This document shows positions 61,275-64,000 of a stretch of DNA of 64,000 bases, one piece after another; the stretch's first letter is position 1; the number at the start of each line of letters is the position of its first letter. Origin of the DNA: Streptomyces noursei ATCC 11455. GTDB taxonomy: Bacteria; Actinomycetota; Actinomycetes; Streptomycetales; Streptomycetaceae. Both the position numbers and the translations under genes were made by a program. The notes beneath the pieces were generated by a model. The model worked only from the letters and a program-made list of their open reading frames with translations. It was not told the DNA's origin and did no database searches. Location: NCBI RefSeq assembly GCF_001704275.1, contig NZ_CP011533.1, forward strand, positions 8,618,001 to 8,682,000, read 5' to 3'.

Positions 61275-62012
61275 GCAAGCGCCACCGCCCGGGTGAGACA
61301 CGGCTCACCCGGGCGGCTCCCTGGGTCGGCAGGGCGGGCGGTCAGCCGGGCGGGTGGTCGGCCAGACGGTCGGGCGATCGGGCGGTCAGTGTGATCGGAG
61401 CCTCTTTGCGTGGGCGCTGTCGTGGCGACCTTCGCCTCGGATATCTCGGAGATCTGGAGCATCCGATGCGCCTCTCGCATTCCAGGCATTTCGGATGTCA
61501 TGGGTGTCCGGCATGGCCTTGAGGTGAACCGCGTCGCGGCTCGCCTGGAATGCGGGCCGGCTCTCGCTCCTCCTCCGGGCACACTTGTGGCTCATCCAGC
61601 GGCAGACCGGCTCCCCTCGCAAGAGGGTCCGCCGGTGTCCTCGAACTCCAGGCGTCCTCGTCATGGGGATGGCATAGGGGCCGTTGCCGATGTCGCTGCT
61701 CGCGATGGCCATCGGATTGTGGACGGGTAACCGCTGCCGGTCCGGCCGCCGGGTCGCACGTGGGAGGTCACAGGCGATGGAGAACCGCAGTCTGGGTCCA
61801 GTGCCAGTTGACCGGGGTCGCTTGCTTCTTCAACCGGGCCTTGCAGATCTACCCCGGCTCGTTGTCAGACTGGCCGGAACCCGCCGCGTGGCGGGTGAAG
61901 GAGGGGCGCGGACGACATGCTTCTGCCGCTGCCAGGCGGTCGGTGATGCTTTCATGAGGCGAGTCAGGGTGCTCCCTGTGCGAGGTGGGTACCCGAGCGT
62001 GGAGGAGGAGCC
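61275..62012. other. 738-nt region without a recognised gene
   Basis: Between the padR gene and the flavin monooxygenase gene. Open frames cross it on both strands, but none has a recognisable domain or good ribosome site. It may hold remnants and the promoter of the gene at 62013, whose GGAGGAGGAG ribosome site is at its end. Confidence 0.4.
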
Positions 62013-63248
62013 ATGGCGACAAGCGCGATCAACCGGGCCGTCGGGCTGACGGCCCGCACGGGTCCGGCAACGGGCGAAGAGCGTGTCGATCTCCCCGAAC
62101 GGGCCGCCGAGCTGGTCGAGTTGCTCCGGCGCAATGCCGCCCGCACCGAGCAGGACCGGCAGGTCGCGGAGGAGAACATCGCGGCGCTCGACGAGGCCGG
62201 GCTGTTCGGCATCACGGCACCCGAGAGGTTCGGTGGCCGCCAGGCGAGCATCCGCACCCTTCTTGAGGTGGCCTCGGAGCTCGGCCGCGGTTGCGGATCC
62301 ACCGCCTGGGTCACCAGTTTGATCAACATCTCCGGCTGGGCCGTCGGCCTCTATCCCGAACGCGCCCAGCGTGAGGTGTACGAGGCCAACCCTCGTGCCC
62401 GTGTCTGTTCCGCCCTTCCTCCCCAAGGCACGAGCCAGGCGGCTGACGGGGGACAGGTCATCTCCGGACGGTGGGGCTTCGCCTCCGGGTGCCAGCACGC
62501 CGGGTGGGCGCTGCTCGGTATGCAGGTCAGCGGCGCGTCCGGGGAACAGGTGGACCAAGGGCTGGCGCTGGTCCCGATGGAACAGCTGACCATCGAGGAC
62601 ACCTGGCACGTGGCCGGTATGTGCGGAACCGGAAGCAACACTCTGGTCGCCGACGGCGTCTTCGTCCCGGCGCACCGCATCCTGTCGGTGACCAAGGCGA
62701 AGCAGGGCGAGTATCCCACCGAGTTCACGGACGAGGCCCTGTACCGCGCGGCGTTCATCCCCGCACTCTCCCTCTCCCTCGCCGGCCCGCTGCTGGGTCT
62801 GGCCCGCGGCGGACTGGAACTGGTGTTGGCCTCGCTCGCCAAGGGCCGCGGCATTTCGCACACCTTCTACGACGAAGCCCGTGAGGCACCCGCGGCCCAG
62901 ACACAGCTCGCCGAGGCCGCGCAACTGGTCGACACCGCCGCCCTGCACCTGATGCGTGCCGCGGACGACGTCGACAGCTGGGCGGCGAGCGGCCGGTGCA
63001 TGCCCGTGCCCGACCGGACCCGGGTCCGGATGGACATCGCCACCGTCGCCCGCCGCTCACGGGAGGCGCTGGAGATCCTGCTGAACGTGCAGGGAGCCAG
63101 GGGCTTCGCCGACGGCAGCCCCTTGCAGCGCATCTGGCGGGATCTGGGGACCGGCAGCCGGCACGCGATGATCAATCCCGCCATCGCGAACGAGATCTAC
63201 GGCCGGTCCCTGCTCGGCATCGAGGAGCAGGTCACTCCGCTGATCTGA
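62013..63248 (+). CDS. acyl-CoA-dehydrogenase-fold flavin monooxygenase (HpaB/DszC-like)
   Basis: 411 residues in the acyl-CoA dehydrogenase fold without an acyl-CoA signature. EENIAALDEAGLFGITAPER is the N-terminal block, LGRGCGSTAWVTSLINISGW the next, and HVAGMCGTGSNTLVADGVFV is the middle beta domain. The C-terminal helices include SREALEILLNVQGARGFADG and LQRIWRDLGTGSRHAMINPA, which are typical of two-component group D monooxygenases such as those acting on aromatic polyketides. A separate flavin reductase would be needed; none is in the window. Confidence 0.88.
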   Translation: MATSAINRAVGLTARTGPATGEERVDLPERAAELVELLRRNAARTEQDRQVAEENIAALDEAGLFGITAPERFGGRQASIRTLLEVASELGRGCGSTAWVTSLINISGWAVGLYPERAQREVYEANPRARVCSALPPQGTSQAADGGQVISGRWGFASGCQHAGWALLGMQVSGASGEQVDQGLALVPMEQLTIEDTWHVAGMCGTGSNTLVADGVFVPAHRILSVTKAKQGEYPTEFTDEALYRAAFIPALSLSLAGPLLGLARGGLELVLASLAKGRGISHTFYDEAREAPAAQTQLAEAAQLVDTAALHLMRAADDVDSWAASGRCMPVPDRTRVRMDIATVARRSREALEILLNVQGARGFADGSPLQRIWRDLGTGSRHAMINPAIANEIYGRSLLGIEEQVTPLI

Positions 63249-63317
63249 GCGGTCGGTCGGCTGGTCGGCTGGTCGGCCGAGCGGTTGATGCGAGTGGATC
63301 GCCGGACGTCCAGCGCG

Positions 63318-63410
63318 TGCTGGTGTTGCCCCCCGCCGCAGTCATTGACTGCTGGTGTTGCCCCCCCGCAGGCATTGACTGCTGGTGTTGCCACCTGCGG
63401 TCAATGCCTG
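63318..63410. repeat. three tandem repeats of about 31 bp with an inverted end
   Basis: TGCTGGTGTTGCC starts at 63318, 63350 and 63380, and CATTGACTGC lies between units. In addition CAGGCATTGAC (63369-63379) pairs perfectly with GTCAATGCCTG (63400-63410), so the last unit can form an 11-bp hairpin. It lies between convergent genes and may serve as a terminator. Confidence 0.8.
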
Positions 63411-63509
63411 TCCGTCGATCACGTCCGGCGCGGTGTCGATCCCGTTGCGGCGCGCCGAAGACGGGTCGCTCTCGTATGTCCGGACGGAAGTTCCACCGGG
63501 GAGGCCCGC

Positions 63510-64000
63510 TCAGCGGGGCTCGCCGAACCAGTGTCCGAGCGCCCGTTCCGGGCCGTCCGGACCGCCGGCCCAGCACACATAGCCGTCCGGCCGTATGAGC
63601 ATCGGCCGGCTGTCGGTGCCCTGACCCGTGCGGTCCACCCGGTCTGACCAGAGGTCGGCGACCTTGGCGAACCTGTCGGCCGGGTCGAGAAGGATGCCGC
63701 GCCCGGATCGCAACAGTTCGTGCAACCGGACCGGCCCGAGGTGCAGATCCGGCGAGGGAAGGCCGACGAGCGGTTGGTCCTCGGTGCCAGGCATGGGGTA
63801 GCGGATGCCCATCCCGGACAGCATGTCGTCGAGTTGGTACTGGACGTCCCTCAGTTGCGCCATGGCAGCAAACAGTTCCCTGGTGGCGGCCACGCTCGGG
63901 TCGCGGGTGCCCTCCCAGTCCATCAGCAGGCTCTGTGTCTGGACGTTGCGCAGCACGGCGGCCCCGACCGGGTGCCGCTCCCCGTGATATGTGTCCAGCA
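63510..64000 (-). CDS. FAD-dependent aromatic hydroxylase, C-terminal part (cut by window edge)
   Basis: The visible 163 residues begin LDTYHGERHPVGAAVLRNVQ, the conserved C-terminal part of the FAD domain in PgaE/RdmE/MtmOIV-type hydroxylases, then the thioredoxin-like third domain: MGIRYPMPG, GPVRLHELLRSGRGILLDPA and LIRPDGYVCWAGG, ending in LGHWFGEPR. These enzymes oxidise polyketide aromatics. The N-terminal FAD site is outside the window. With the monooxygenase at 62013 it may mark the edge of an aromatic polyketide cluster; that is inference. Confidence 0.9.
   Translation of the reverse strand, partial: LDTYHGERHPVGAAVLRNVQTQSLLMDWEGTRDPSVAATRELFAAMAQLRDVQYQLDDMLSGMGIRYPMPGTEDQPLVGLPSPDLHLGPVRLHELLRSGRGILLDPADRFAKVADLWSDRVDRTGQGTDSRPMLIRPDGYVCWAGGPDGPERALGHWFGEPR

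Noticed and set aside
61684..62049. Plus-strand frame upstream of the flavin monooxygenase
   Set aside because: It overlaps the start of the real gene, and the peptide has no motif.

Overview
The window reads as Streptomyces chromosome. It is strongly GC-rich with G/C third positions, uses GTG starts and 4-nt stop/start overlaps, and carries typical actinobacterial families: mycothiol-type DinB and maleylpyruvate isomerase proteins, HATPase_c_2 'anti-sigma-like' ATPases, P450/ferredoxin cassettes, a Pro/Ser-rich transmembrane Ser/Thr kinase, a SARP fragment and a DUF4157 protein. No rRNA, tRNA, CRISPR array or intact transposase was found. The mix of small regulators, secreted enzymes, decayed genes and redox genes suggests an accessory or chromosome-arm region rather than the core.

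1-7 kb: two small HATPase proteins, a PPOX-like flavin protein, ArsR, YjdM/PhnA, a small membrane protein, a SUKH protein behind a PafBC/RecA-NDp-like leaderless promoter, a Tat-exported multicopper oxidase and a secreted protein with a Gly/His/Glu repeat tail. 7.9-10.7 kb: a ferredoxin-reductase-P450 cassette, duplicated in inverted orientation at 37.4-40.3 kb. 10.9-16 kb: tatA preceded by five 11-bp tandem repeats, an IS5-type remnant, a GDSL hydrolase, an epimerase pseudogene carrying a palindromic MITE-like element, a toxin-antitoxin-like pair, a maleylpyruvate-isomerase-family protein and a decayed Vat-type acetyltransferase.

16-34.7 kb: L,D-transpeptidase, a papain-like hydrolase, SDR, phosphoesterase, DinB protein, methyltransferase, trypsin-like protease, APC permease, a KdpB ATPase without KdpA/KdpC, GH15 enzyme, histidine phosphatase lipoprotein, a TetR/hydrolase divergent pair, and a compact KASIII-ACP-alpha/beta hydrolase set. 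34.9-52.7 kb: Clp AAA+ ATPase, the second P450 cassette, acyltransferase-3, FAD monooxygenase, a secreted protein, the Ser/Thr kinase, a three-subunit molybdenum hydroxylase operon facing a TetR gene with twin operators, and a ROK protein.

52.7-58 kb is an unusual accessory stretch: tandem arrays of 5-, 7- and 12-bp units, a T-free 102-nt tract, a DUF4157 protein coupled to a TIR-like protein, and fragments of GNAT, XRE and SARP genes. 58-64 kb holds a DM13 protein, a PadR/acyl-CoA-dehydrogenase operon with a clear operator, a flavin monooxygenase of the acyl-CoA dehydrogenase fold, and the end of an aromatic-hydroxylase-type FAD monooxygenase, which may mark the edge of an aromatic natural-product cluster.

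The most interesting candidates are the DUF4157/TIR-like pair, the KASIII-ACP-hydrolase set, the orphan KdpB beside an APC permease, the palindromic element in the dead epimerase, the 11-bp repeats in front of tatA, and an AT-rich 12-mer found intact at two loci 55 kb apart. All functional statements rest on reading motifs by eye; no database search was run.
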